Shown here one piece after another: positions 1 to 7,255 of a DNA stretch of 17,083 bases. Each line of letters starts with the position of its first letter. Within the stretch, counting starts at the first letter, position 1. A program made the translations under genes and the position numbers. This DNA comes from CAXSEF01 sp964236535 (lineage in GTDB: Bacteria > Pseudomonadota > Alphaproteobacteria > Acetobacterales > Acetobacteraceae): contig CAXSEF010000069.1 of NCBI GenBank assembly GCA_964236535.1, positions 1 to 17,083 on the forward strand. Direction: 5' to 3'. The notes under the pieces are model-generated. The model made no database searches, was not told where the DNA came from, and was given only the letters and a program-made list of their open reading frames with translations.

Positions 1-1
1 C

Positions 2-202
2 GAGGAAGCGCCAGACCGTGCTGGCCGCGAACAGGCGCCATGGCGCGAGCGCAGCGACGCCGAGACCTGCAAGCAACGCCGGATCGAACGCCGCTTCAGC
101 CGCCTCAGGCACTTCCGGCGCTTCGCCATGCGCCGTGACCGACGAACCATCCACTTCACCGGCTTCACAGGCCTCGCCGCAACCATGATCCGGCTAAAAT
201 GA
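2..202 (+). CDS. IS5-family transposase, C-terminal part (5' end outside window)
   Basis: The frame is open from base 2 and ends at TGA 200-202. The peptide contains RRIERRFSRLRHFRRFAMR followed by DRRTIHFTGF and LAATMIRLK. This is the typical C-terminal region of IS5/IS427-type DDE transposases: the catalytic Glu followed by the basic helix, then a hydrophobic end. The enzyme would cut and join IS ends. Only about 66 residues are visible, so whether the element is intact cannot be judged. The opposing hldE-like gene stops only 36 bases beyond this stop codon, so the right end of the IS must lie at or inside that junction. I did not identify a terminal inverted repeat. Family assignment rests on motif recognition. 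Confidence 0.8.
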   Translation, partial: EEAPDRAGREQAPWRERSDAETCKQRRIERRFSRLRHFRRFAMRRDRRTIHFTGFTGLAATMIRLK

Positions 203-237
203 ATGTCGATCGGCACTGGGCTTCGCCTGGCCCGGCG

Positions 238-1638
238 CTACTCGATCGAGAGCGCCTCGCCACCCCAGCTGCGTAGCCGTGCAGCCGACACGCTGGGCGT
301 CCGCTCCACCAGCAGCTCGGGCCGCAGCGCCTCCAGCGTCTCGTCGGCCGCCTGCCTAGAGTAGAGGCACACGAGATCGACCTCGCGCAATCCCGCCAGC
401 ACCGCGGCTGCCGGCGGCACTTCGCCCTCGCGCGTCCCGTCATGGAACAGACCGACGATCAGCCGGTCGCACGCGGTCCGCGCCTGCTCCATCAGACGCA
501 AGTCGGTGCTACGGCGGCCGTCCAGGCCGCCGCTCTCGGTCCCCGGCGCGAATCCGGTACGCCAGCCCATGCGTCGCCAGCGTGCGATGTGCTCGACCGC
601 GAGCTTCGGCGAAACCACCTTGCGCGGCACCATGTCGCGCGGCGACAGCGCCTCCAGCAGGTCCGCTTCCTGCGCCACCGCCAGCCCGGCCTGCGCCAGC
701 ACCACCCCCGCCGCCAGGTTGGCGACTCGTGCCGAAGTGCGCAATGACAGTCCGATCGCCAGCCCCGCCGCCATCGCTGCGACCAGCGTATCGTTGGCGG
801 CCGCAGCCTCGAACGCCTCCGCGGCCAGTGACGGCAGGTGCAGCGTGCCTTCCGAGTCGACCAGGGTCAGACCGCGCGATGCCCGGTTGACCGCGACCGC
901 ACCGAACCCGAACTGCGTGCGCAGGCGTGTCGCCGCCGCCTCGCAAGCCGCCTCGGTAAGTACCGGTTCGCCCACGACCTCCGCCAGCTCGTCGAGCGTC
1001 GGGCAAACCAGATCGGCTCCGTTGTAGCGGCCGTATGCGGTGCCGTGCGGCTCGACGATCACCGGACGCCCCGCTTGGCGCGCTGCGGCGATGATCTGGC
1101 CCGGGACCTCGCCGGCAAGCACACCTTTGCCGTAATCCGACAGCACGCTGACCGAGGTCGCCGCCATCGCGTCGCGGGTGATGCGCAGCATCCGCTCGAC
1201 CAGCTTTGGATGCACCGGCGCGTCGTCTTCGCGGTCGGAGCGGAGCAGCTGCTGCCCACGCGCCATGTAGCGGGTCTTCTGGGTGGTGCAGCGCGAACCC
1301 TGCACCAGCAGCCAGGGCTCGACATTCGGCTGCCCGCCGATCAGCCCGGTCAGGTCCGAACCCGCTTGGTCGTCGCCGACCACCGAGACGAAGGCTACCG
1401 CGGCACCCAGGCCGGTCAGGTTACGCACCACGTTGCCGGCGCCACCCGCCATCGCCAGCTCGCGCTTGACCGCAAGCACCGGGGTCGGCGCCTCCTTGCT
1501 GATCCGCGACACGCTGCCGTAGACGTGCAGGTCGAGCATGACGTCGCCCACTACCATTACGCTGGCGCGCGACAGCCGCCGCACGGCGTCCGCCATTTCC
1601 TTCTCAGGCGCCTTGGCCGGGGTCTCGGGTGGATCCAT
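238..1638 (-). CDS. hldE: HldE-like protein (heptose-7-P kinase / heptose-1-P adenylyltransferase) with degenerate active sites
   Basis: HldE normally phosphorylates D-glycero-D-manno-heptose 7-phosphate with its PfkB-type N-domain and adenylylates heptose 1-phosphate with its C-domain, supplying ADP-heptose for LPS core in the cytoplasm. The N-domain is recognisable: VVGDVMLD near residue 30, RISKEAPTPVL, GGAGNVVRNL and LSDYGKG. The PfkB signature GAGD is AAND (about 280-283; the Asp is kept). DPKG is EPHG and the ATP-site TPN is CPT. In the C-domain KVVS, EQAR..CDRLIVGL and ALRPELLVE align, but the nucleotidyltransferase TNGxFDxLHxGH motif is gone (about 362-378), as is KGGDY. The protein ends at a GGEA segment, without the usual STT-containing tail, next to an IS end. 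An ATG at 1638 is chosen; an in-frame TTG sits just upstream and another ATG lies 14 codons in. Reading frame intact at 466 aa. Function as an enzyme is doubtful. Confidence 0.85.
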   Translation of the reverse strand: MDPPETPAKAPEKEMADAVRRLSRASVMVVGDVMLDLHVYGSVSRISKEAPTPVLAVKRELAMAGGAGNVVRNLTGLGAAVAFVSVVGDDQAGSDLTGLIGGQPNVEPWLLVQGSRCTTQKTRYMARGQQLLRSDREDDAPVHPKLVERMLRITRDAMAATSVSVLSDYGKGVLAGEVPGQIIAAARQAGRPVIVEPHGTAYGRYNGADLVCPTLDELAEVVGEPVLTEAACEAAATRLRTQFGFGAVAVNRASRGLTLVDSEGTLHLPSLAAEAFEAAAANDTLVAAMAAGLAIGLSLRTSARVANLAAGVVLAQAGLAVAQEADLLEALSPRDMVPRKVVSPKLAVEHIARWRRMGWRTGFAPGTESGGLDGRRSTDLRLMEQARTACDRLIVGLFHDGTREGEVPPAAAVLAGLREVDLVCLYSRQAADETLEALRPELLVERTPSVSAARLRSWGGEALSIE

Positions 1639-2171
1639 CAAACAGGGCTAGCGTCCCGTTCGGCGCAAGGCAAGCCATCGAAGCCGGCCGGCAAGGCCGG
1701 TCGTATCGCACCCGACTTCGCGCAGCGATGCCGGCAACAGGCAACCGGCACGCCGATCCTGCCGGACGCCACAGTCCAGCATTCCTACCCGAACCCGGGA
1801 TCCGCAGTCGAGCCTGCCCGGGAACTCGCTCTGCCGAGTCAGCTGGCCTTCTGGTGTGAGCATTGGAGCCGAGCAGAAGCGCGTCATACCAACTGGCCTT
1901 GAGCATGACCGGCGAGGCAAGCAAGGCCACAGGCTCAGCTTTTGAACTCGGTCGGAGGCTGAGCCTGTGGAATCCACATGCCTAGGGAATAGTTCGCAGA
2001 GGTTTCAGACCTTTGGTGGGTCTAGGCGCAGCCGGCACAAGATTCCGCTGGTCTGCTTGGACCATTGGAACGCGGGCAGAAGGAGAGCACAGCCGTAATG
2101 CCCTTACAGGGTAATACTTGGGGCCGCTGGTATCCAATGGCCGCCAGAGGTGAGTTCCCAGGCAGGTTTGC
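1639..2171. other. 530-bp intergenic region with one palindromic repeat
   Basis: This gap lies between the start of the hldE-like gene and the stop of the DUF971 gene. No ORF in it resembles a known protein, and I see no tRNA-like fold. It holds one copy of the intergenic repeat family (about 1913-1985, listed separately). The GC-rich first part, around 1680-1770, contains short inverted repeats based on GCCGGC/GCCGG. The second half (1990-2170) has more balanced composition than the coding sequence around it and shows nothing I can name. The promoter of the hldE-like gene should be here, but no convincing -35/-10 pair could be picked. Confidence 0.5.
1913..1985 (+). repeat. Intergenic palindromic repeat, copy 1 (13-bp perfect stem)
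   Basis: The arms CCACAGGCTCAGC (1927-1939) and GCTGAGCCTGTGG (1958-1970) are perfect reverse complements separated by 18 bases. The flanks, GCAAGCAAGGCCA before and GGAATCC after, match the other copies of the family in this window. It also could act as a bidirectional terminator downstream of the DUF971 operon, but there is no T-run directly after either arm. Confidence 0.7.
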
Positions 2172-2525
2172 TCAGGGATCGCGGCTCAGACCCTTCTCCT
2201 CCAGCGCCGCCAGGTAGCCCCGCCAGCGCTCGGACTGCTCCATTCCGATTTGGTGCAGGTAGTCCCACGAGAAGATGCCGGTGTCGTGCAGGTCGTCGAA
2301 CACCAGCCGGACCGCGTAGTGCCCTACCGGCTCGATCCTCATGATGCCGACATGGCGCCGACCCGGCACCGTGATGCGCTGCGACGGCCCGTGCCCCTGC
2401 ACCTCGGCGCTCGGGCTCTCGACGCGCAGGTACTCGGCTGGAAAGCTGAAGCGATGTCCGTCGTCGAACACCACGTGAAGTTGCTTCTCGGCCTGCACTA
2501 GACGGATTTCAGTGGGTGTCGGCAT
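2172..2525 (-). CDS. DUF971 / gamma-butyrobetaine-hydroxylase-like N-terminal domain protein
   Basis: The 117-aa protein is almost entirely one small domain. EIRLVQAEKQLHVVFDDG, FPAEYLRVESPSAEV, the run from EPVGHYAVRLVF to DDLHDTGIFSWDYL, and a closing RWRGYL are the hallmarks of DUF971. In eukaryotes this domain is fused to gamma-butyrobetaine dioxygenase. As a stand-alone bacterial protein its role is not established, though a link to iron-sulfur or metal metabolism has been proposed. It has no signal peptide or membrane segment. It is the last gene of a four-gene minus-strand operon, starting 2 bases after the Trm112-like gene stops, so it is probably translated from the same mRNA by coupling. 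Confidence 0.88.
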   Translation of the reverse strand: MPTPTEIRLVQAEKQLHVVFDDGHRFSFPAEYLRVESPSAEVQGHGPSQRITVPGRRHVGIMRIEPVGHYAVRLVFDDLHDTGIFSWDYLHQIGMEQSERWRGYLAALEEKGLSRDP

Positions 2526-2527
2526 GT

Positions 2528-2758
2528 CTATTCCAGCCCGCTCGCCTCATCGGGCAGCATGATCGGGATCCCGTCGCGGATCGGGAAGGCGAGCCCCGCC
2601 TGGCGGCTGATCAGCCTGCTGCCGGCACTGTCGTACTCCAGCGCCGACCGGGTGAGCGGACAGACCAGAATTTCCAGTAGGCGGAGGTCAAGCTCAGCTG
2701 GCGCCGCCGCGTCGGCCACACCTGCATCAGCTCCGGAATCGCTGGCCGCCATCCTCAT
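2528..2758 (-). CDS. Trm112 family protein (YcaR-like)
   Basis: This 76-aa protein has an alanine-rich leader of about 22 residues and then the compact Trm112 domain: LRLLEILVCPLTRSALEY, a middle strand (RLISRQAGLAFPI), and RDGIPIMLPDEA at the end. Family members act as small partner subunits that stabilise methyltransferases in eukaryotes and archaea. The bacterial ones are of unclear function. Only one Cys (in VCP) is kept, as is usual for the bacterial form. The start overlaps the end of the Lon-like gene by about 32 bases; a second ATG two codons in would also do. The overlap and the 2-base gap to the next gene indicate one operon. Confidence 0.88.
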   Translation of the reverse strand: MRMAASDSGADAGVADAAAPAELDLRLLEILVCPLTRSALEYDSAGSRLISRQAGLAFPIRDGIPIMLPDEASGLE

Positions 2759-3380
2759 GCACCCCCATCTTCAGCAGCGTGAGCAGCGCGTCCGCTTGGT
2801 CCACCTGGGTCGGCGCTTCGAGCAGCGCCTGCTTCTCGGCCGGCTCGAACGGACAGACCATCGACAGCGTCACCACCAGGAGCTCGTCCGGCATCTCCTC
2901 GATCGCCTCCCAGTTCGCCTCGAAGCCCCGTACCTGGAAATAAGTCCGCAACGCCGCCAGCAGGCCCTCGCGGTCGATCCCGGCATCGCCCGTCGGCTCG
3001 TCGAGATCGCCCACGAAGCGGTTGTAGTTGGCGACGACACGCCGATAGCCGCGGTGGGCGGCGATTTCGCGCACCACGTCGAAACGGATGAGACCGGTCA
3101 TTGTGATCAGGTAGCGACCATCCTCGGTCTCGCTGAACGACGACAGGCGGCCCAGGCAGCCGACCCGGTAGAGCGATCCAGCGTCGTCGCCGGCGCCGCG
3201 ATCCTCCTGGATCATCCCGAACGCACGCGTGCCACCTAGCGCGTCCTCGACCATCGCAATGTAACGCGGCTCGAAGATATGTAGCGGTAGTCGACCGCCG
3301 GGAAGCAGGAGCGCACCGTTCAGCGGGAACACCGCGAGCTGCCGAGGCAGGTTCTCGGGCTGGGACGGCGACATGTCCAT
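2727..3380 (-). CDS. Lon substrate-binding (LAN) domain protein without protease domain
   Basis: The 217-aa protein starts with LAVFPLNGALLLPGGRLPLHIFEPRYI, written in parts FPLNGALLLPGG and LPLHIFEPRY, which is the signature of the Lon N-terminal domain. MIQED, YRVGCLGRL and DGRYLITMTGLIRF follow. No AAA+ or Ser-Lys protease domain is present, so this is the stand-alone LON-substrate-binding family common in bacteria, probably a cytoplasmic protein of unknown target. It begins 7 bases after the thioredoxin/TPR gene stops and overlaps the next gene. In many alphaproteobacteria this gene sits between the thioredoxin-TPR gene and a Trm112 gene, which suggests a conserved but uncharacterised protein-quality role. 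Confidence 0.9.
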   Translation of the reverse strand: MDMSPSQPENLPRQLAVFPLNGALLLPGGRLPLHIFEPRYIAMVEDALGGTRAFGMIQEDRGAGDDAGSLYRVGCLGRLSSFSETEDGRYLITMTGLIRFDVVREIAAHRGYRRVVANYNRFVGDLDEPTGDAGIDREGLLAALRTYFQVRGFEANWEAIEEMPDELLVVTLSMVCPFEPAEKQALLEAPTQVDQADALLTLLKMGVHEDGGQRFRS

Positions 3381-3387
3381 CGGCGTG

Positions 3388-4335
3388 TCAGCTGAACAGC
3401 AGTGTTGAAAGTTTTCGCCGTGCCGCTACCGACGCCAAGTCATCGAACCCCCAGGCCTCGAAAAACTTTAGCAGCTGCTGTCGCGCGCCATCCTCGTTCC
3501 AGGCGCGGTCGCAGCGGACGATCTCCAGCAGCGCGTCCGCTGCCTCTGCGCGCCGGCCGAGACCGTTGAGCGCGGTTGCCAGCTCGTAGCGCGCGGCGTG
3601 GTCGGCGGCGTCGGCCTGCAGCCGCCGCTCGAACTCGCCGAGCCTGGATGCCGCCTCGCGGCCCTGCTCGGCCAGCAACAACGCGCTGGCTGCCCCGGTG
3701 ATCTCGGCGTGGCCGCGGATTGAGGCCGGCACCTGTTCCAGGGCGGCGCGCGCCTCCTCCTCCTGCCCGAGCGCCAGCAACGCCCGGACCAGGCCGCCCC
3801 ACGCTTCGGGGCTCTCCGGTTCGGACTGCAGCATCGCGGTAAAGGTGTCGGCCGCAAGCTCGGCGTCACCCTCTTCCAGCGCCGCACGCCCCTCGGCCAG
3901 CAGGTCCGCCGACGTGCTGCCACCCGCGAGCTTCAGCAGCGCCTCGACAAACCGCTTGACCTCGCTCTCCGGCAGCGCGCCCTGGAATACATCGGCGATC
4001 TGCCCCTGCCAGAACGCGGCAACCGTCGGTACAGACTGCAGCGGCAGACCGAGCTGCGTCAGCTGGGCGACCAGCGCGCGGTTCTTGTCGATGTCGACCT
4101 TGACCAAGCGCACCCGTCCACCCGCCGCCAGCGTGACGCGCTCCAGCGCCGGGGTTAGCTGCTTGCACGGCCCGCACCAAGTCGCCCAGAAATCCACCAG
4201 CACCGGAACCGACCGCGATGCCTCGATCACGTCCTGCAGGAAGGTTTGCTGGTCGCCGTCGGTGATGAGCGGTGCATCCTGCTCCGGTGCGGCGGTCGCG
4301 GCGGCCTTGGCCGGTTGCCCGATGATCAGGTCCAT
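3388..4335 (-). CDS. cnoX: Thioredoxin-fold TPR protein, CnoX/YbbN family
   Basis: The 315-aa protein has a thioredoxin fold at about residues 25-135 with the redox site WCGPC (Cys54, Cys57) in VDFWATWCGPCKQLTPAL and the cis-proline segment SVPTVAAF. An Ala/Glu-rich helical TPR-like region follows, at about 145-310. This architecture is CnoX (YbbN), a chaperedoxin that holds oxidised unfolded proteins and protects their cysteines. E. coli CnoX lacks the full CxxC, whereas here both cysteines are kept, so the protein may be a true dithiol oxidoreductase. No signal peptide; cytoplasmic. GAGGAAG lies a few bases upstream of the ATG. It is the first gene of the operon with the Lon-like, Trm112 and DUF971 genes. 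Confidence 0.9.
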   Translation of the reverse strand: MDLIIGQPAKAAATAAPEQDAPLITDGDQQTFLQDVIEASRSVPVLVDFWATWCGPCKQLTPALERVTLAAGGRVRLVKVDIDKNRALVAQLTQLGLPLQSVPTVAAFWQGQIADVFQGALPESEVKRFVEALLKLAGGSTSADLLAEGRAALEEGDAELAADTFTAMLQSEPESPEAWGGLVRALLALGQEEEARAALEQVPASIRGHAEITGAASALLLAEQGREAASRLGEFERRLQADAADHAARYELATALNGLGRRAEAADALLEIVRCDRAWNEDGARQQLLKFFEAWGFDDLASVAARRKLSTLLFS

Positions 4336-4483
4336 GGTGTCTTCCTCGCGCCAGCCGACGCATCGGCCTTATGAAGCGTAGATGTTGTTCGTGACCCAGC
4401 GCGCAAGCGTAGGCCGGCCCCCTAGATAGTCACGCCCGACTGCACTTCCGTCCCGGCGCCCCGATCGCAATCGCCCGACGCGC

Positions 4484-4996
4484 TCAGCCGCTCTCGATCT
4501 CATCGAGCCCGCGCGCGAGAAGATCCACGAGATCGGCCTGCGCCAGCGCCAGACAGCCCTCCGTTGGCGCCAAGTCGCCTCGAGCCACATGCAGGAAAAT
4601 CGCTGAGCCGCGCCCGGGAAGCACCGGGGCATCGTTCCACCCCAGCACCGCCACGATGTCATACACCGTGTCGTCGCGCCACAGCCGCTCGTGCCGCCCG
4701 GGATGCGGTAGCACCACGCCGCAGTTGTAGTCGGCATGGCGGATGTCGTCGCACCAGGCGTCATCGGGCGCGATCGGCTCCAGCGGCAGCGAACCGGCGA
4801 TCGCTCGGCGTTCGGCCGCACTCAGCCGGTCGGCCCGGTAAAGCACGCGGCGCAGCGGCAGCACGCCACGCGGCGTCGCGCCGTCCCCCTCGACCTTGTG
4901 GTCGGCCAGCCCGCCGCGGCCGAGCGCCACCCGCATTGTGCCCGCCCCGAAGCGCAGCACGCTCTCGCCCCCAGCTTCCTCCAGACCCGCGCGCAT
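4484..4996 (-). CDS. L,D-transpeptidase (YkuD) family protein without signal peptide
   Basis: The 170-aa protein shows VEGDGATPRGVLPLRRVLYR, WCDD, YNCGVVLP, LWRDDTVYDIV and then the catalytic part, GRGSAIFLHVARG followed by PTEGCLAL, with His136 and Cys148. This is the YkuD fold, whose members form 3-3 peptidoglycan cross-links or attach proteins to it through the active Cys. No signal peptide or membrane segment is visible, so either it is cytoplasmic or its export route is not evident. The ATG at 4996 is chosen because GAGGAGGAG lies just upstream. A longer frame from 5104 would overlap ribA and adds unconserved residues. It lies 67 bases after ribA and may be cotranscribed with it. Confidence 0.85.
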   Translation of the reverse strand: MRAGLEEAGGESVLRFGAGTMRVALGRGGLADHKVEGDGATPRGVLPLRRVLYRADRLSAAERRAIAGSLPLEPIAPDDAWCDDIRHADYNCGVVLPHPGRHERLWRDDTVYDIVAVLGWNDAPVLPGRGSAIFLHVARGDLAPTEGCLALAQADLVDLLARGLDEIESG

Positions 4997-5063
4997 CGCC
5001 GTCTCCTCCTCGCCTACCACGCCGGACCACCGCGGCACGCCCGCCCGGGGCCGCCGGCCCGGT

Positions 5064-6173
5064 TCAGCCGAAAAGATGGCCGAGCCGCTGCGCCTTGGCC
5101 GCAAGGTACTTGTCGTTCACGCCGTTCGCCACGATCGCGTGGCTCAACCGGGCGGCAACGTCAATGCCGCAGGCCTGCAGTGCAGCGACCTTGGCCGGGT
5201 TGTTGGTCAGCAGCCGGATACGCCGCACGCCGAGTTCCTCCAGCATGGTCGCCGCCGCCAGGAAACTGCGCTCGTCTACTCCCCAGCCCAGCGCCAAGTT
5301 GGCGTCCAGCGTGTCCAGGCCGCGGTCCTGCAATGCATAGGCGCGCAGCTTGTTCACCAGCCCAATGCCGCGTCCCTCCTGCGCGAGGTAGAGCAGCACG
5401 CCGGCGCCCTCGGTCGCCATGCGGCGGATCGCCTGGCGCAGCTGTGGCCCGCAATCGCAGCGCACGCTGCCCAGCAGATCCCCCGTGAAGCACTCGGAGT
5501 GCAGCCGCACCAGCGGCGTTTCGCAGTCCTCCGGCCGGCCGATGAGCAGCGCCAGGTGCTCGATCCCCGCGTCGGGCGAGCGGAACGCGACCAGCCGCGC
5601 GTCGGCTGCGTCCTCGAGCGGCACCTGCGCCTCGGCCACCCGCACCAGCCTATCCGCTGCCTGCAGCGGATAGGCCAGCACGCTCTCGACCGGCACGCGG
5701 ACCAGCTCGGCCGCCCCGCGGCCCGGCCGCATCGCATCGAGCGGCGCCACGATTGCCGCCGGCAGCAGCCGCGCCAGCTTGACCAGCATCAGCACCGCGA
5801 CCGCTGCGGCCGGCAGCGCCACCTCGGCCGGCGGCTGCGCCAGCAGCTGATCCACGGTCGGATCGGCGATGGCACGCAACCGCTCGGCGCTGAACGCCCC
5901 GGCAGGCAAGGCGAACGCGAGCACCGCGTCATCGGCCACGGTCCGGCTCGAAATCGCCGCCGCCCGCACCCCCGACAGCAGCAGGCAGGGCGGCCGCTGC
6001 GTCACGCCGCCCAGCTCGCGCATGCCGGCCATTGATGCACCCTCCGCCGCCGCCACCACCAGCGGGTCGGCGCCGTCCAGGATCACCGGCACGCCGCGCC
6101 GCAGCTCGCCGATCGCGCGATGGACTTGGCGCGCGGTGAGCGCGGACTGCACGGAATCGGCTGGATCAGTCAT
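5064..6173 (-). CDS. ribA: GTP cyclohydrolase II with N-terminal extension
   Basis: RibA opens GTP to 2,5-diamino-6-ribosylamino-pyrimidinone phosphate, the first step of riboflavin synthesis. The C-terminal half (about 215-369) has the zinc site C-x10-C-x-C (Cys228, Cys239, Cys241 in ECFTGDLLGSVRCDCG), then QEGRGIGLVNKLRAYALQD, a DTLDAN segment, LLTNNPAKV and KAQRLGHLF at the end. Residues 1-210 are an extension seen in many alphaproteobacterial RibA proteins. Its opening (AIGELRRGVPVIL..AAAEGA) looks like a worn RibB (DHBP synthase) domain, but the acidic catalytic stretch DRExEGD is absent, so RibB activity is unlikely. The ATG at 6173 begins the conserved reading; an upstream in-frame ATG at 6233 adds 20 unconserved residues. 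No FMN riboswitch was seen upstream. Confidence 0.93.
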   Translation of the reverse strand: MTDPADSVQSALTARQVHRAIGELRRGVPVILDGADPLVVAAAEGASMAGMRELGGVTQRPPCLLLSGVRAAAISSRTVADDAVLAFALPAGAFSAERLRAIADPTVDQLLAQPPAEVALPAAAVAVLMLVKLARLLPAAIVAPLDAMRPGRGAAELVRVPVESVLAYPLQAADRLVRVAEAQVPLEDAADARLVAFRSPDAGIEHLALLIGRPEDCETPLVRLHSECFTGDLLGSVRCDCGPQLRQAIRRMATEGAGVLLYLAQEGRGIGLVNKLRAYALQDRGLDTLDANLALGWGVDERSFLAAATMLEELGVRRIRLLTNNPAKVAALQACGIDVAARLSHAIVANGVNDKYLAAKAQRLGHLFG

Positions 6174-6478
6174 CGCGGCAGGGCATCCATGACCGGCTCG
6201 AGGCACGCGGCCCGACGCTGGGGCTCGACGCACGGTATCAGCATGGTTCCATAAGGTCGGACCGCGCGATCGGCAAACAAGCGGGCCTCTGTCCGACGCC
6301 GTTGAACCGGCGGCGGGATGAAGCGTTCCGCTCTCGGAACCGTGCGTAATCTAGTGATCCGCAAGCCCGGCTGGGACGGCACACGAGTGTCCATGCGCGA
6401 TCACGCACCAGCACAGGACGTGCAGCCCGTTGATCGACCGCCAGCCTTGCCTGGTGCCGTCAGTTGGAGGAAGACCCG
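6174..6478. other. Divergent intergenic region, ribA / response regulator, with an inverted repeat
   Basis: About 305 bases separate the two divergent start codons, so promoters for both genes should be here. The clearest structure is GTTCCG-CTCT-CGGAAC at 6325-6340, a perfect 6-bp inverted repeat with a 4-base spacer about 140 bases before the regulator start. It could be an operator or a small stem-loop. No sigma-70 boxes could be assigned with confidence, and the folded core of an FMN riboswitch was not recognised. Confidence 0.4.
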
Positions 6479-7195
6479 ATGGTTGCCGAGCGTCCGGTTC
6501 TGATCGTCGACGACGATCGCACGCTGCGCGAGGAGCTGGTGACGCAGCTGCAGCATGAAGGTGAGTTCTCCGCCGCGGAGGCGGCCAACGTGGCGGAGGC
6601 CTCGGCGCTGGTGACGGCGAACGGCGCGCGGTTTGACGCACTCATCCTCGACGTGGGACTGCCCGACGGCGACGGGCGCGACCTCTGCGCCGACCTGCGG
6701 CGCCAGGGCCTGCGTATGCCGATCATCATGCTGACCGGTTCCGACGACGAGGCCGACGTGGTGCGCGGCCTTGATTCCGGCGCCAACGACTACATCGCCA
6801 AGCCGTTCCGACTCAATGAGCTGCTCGCCCGGTTGCGCGCCCAGCTGCGCATCTTCGAGAACAGCGAGGACGCAGTGTTCACCATCGGGCCATACACCTT
6901 CCGCCCCAGCGCCAAGCTGCTACAGGAGCCGGCCCGCAACCGCCGCATCCGGCTGACCGAGAAGGAAGCGGCGATCCTCAAGTTCCTCTATCGCGCCGGC
7001 ACCAAGCCGGTGCCGCGGCAGATTCTGCTCAACGAGGTTTGGGGCTACAACGCCGCGGTCACCACCCACACGCTCGAGACCCACATCTACCGGCTACGGC
7101 AGAAGATCGAACCCGACCCGTCCAACGCCCGCCTGCTGGTGACCGAAGGCGGCGGCTACCGGCTAGACCCGCTCGGCCTGCCTGCCCCGGGCTGA
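6479..7195 (+). CDS. OmpR/PhoB-family response regulator
   Basis: The 238-aa DNA-binding response regulator of a two-component system has an N-terminal receiver (about 5-120) with the acidic pocket DDD at 11-13, the phospho-acceptor Asp58 in LILDVGLPDGDG, LTGSDDE and the switch Lys in YIAKPFR. The C-terminal winged helix (about 140-232) shows LTEKEAAILKFLYRAG, WGYNAAVTTHTLETHIYRLR and ending TEGGGYRL, typical of OmpR/PhoB proteins. ATG 6479 is chosen because GGAGG lies 8 bases upstream (6466-6470). A TTG 15 bases earlier would place the ribosome site inside the gene. No histidine kinase gene is adjacent, so this is an orphan regulator here and its signal is unknown. Confidence 0.93.
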   Translation: MVAERPVLIVDDDRTLREELVTQLQHEGEFSAAEAANVAEASALVTANGARFDALILDVGLPDGDGRDLCADLRRQGLRMPIIMLTGSDDEADVVRGLDSGANDYIAKPFRLNELLARLRAQLRIFENSEDAVFTIGPYTFRPSAKLLQEPARNRRIRLTEKEAAILKFLYRAGTKPVPRQILLNEVWGYNAAVTTHTLETHIYRLRQKIEPDPSNARLLVTEGGGYRLDPLGLPAPG

Positions 7196-7198
7196 CTG

Positions 7199-7218
7199 GC
7201 CGCACGGCGTCGCGCGGC
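7199..7218 (+). terminator. Possible stem-loop after the response regulator
   Basis: GCCGCACGGC followed by GTCGCGCGGC is a 20-base imperfect palindrome (8 of 10 pairs) starting 4 bases after the regulator's stop codon. No T-run follows. In such GC-rich sequence a chance hairpin is possible. Confidence 0.3.
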
Positions 7219-7255
7219 ATCTTCCGCTCAGCGGTCCGTTCCAGCCGGGCCGCGC

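Noticed and set aside
838..1902. Plus-strand ORF of 354 codons opposite the HldE-like gene
   Set aside because: It is the antisense shadow of a recognisable protein in GC-rich DNA and shows no motif of any known family.
1639..2171. tRNA or small-RNA gene in the largest gap
   Set aside because: No cloverleaf or known ncRNA signature could be recognised; only the repeat stem is clear.
4896..6035. Plus-strand ORF of 379 codons opposite ribA and the L,D-transpeptidase gene
   Set aside because: Antisense shadow with Arg/Gln/His-rich composition, no recognisable domain, and it crosses two real genes.
6174..6478. FMN riboswitch upstream of ribA
   Set aside because: I could not see the conserved core of the FMN element in the minus-strand leader.
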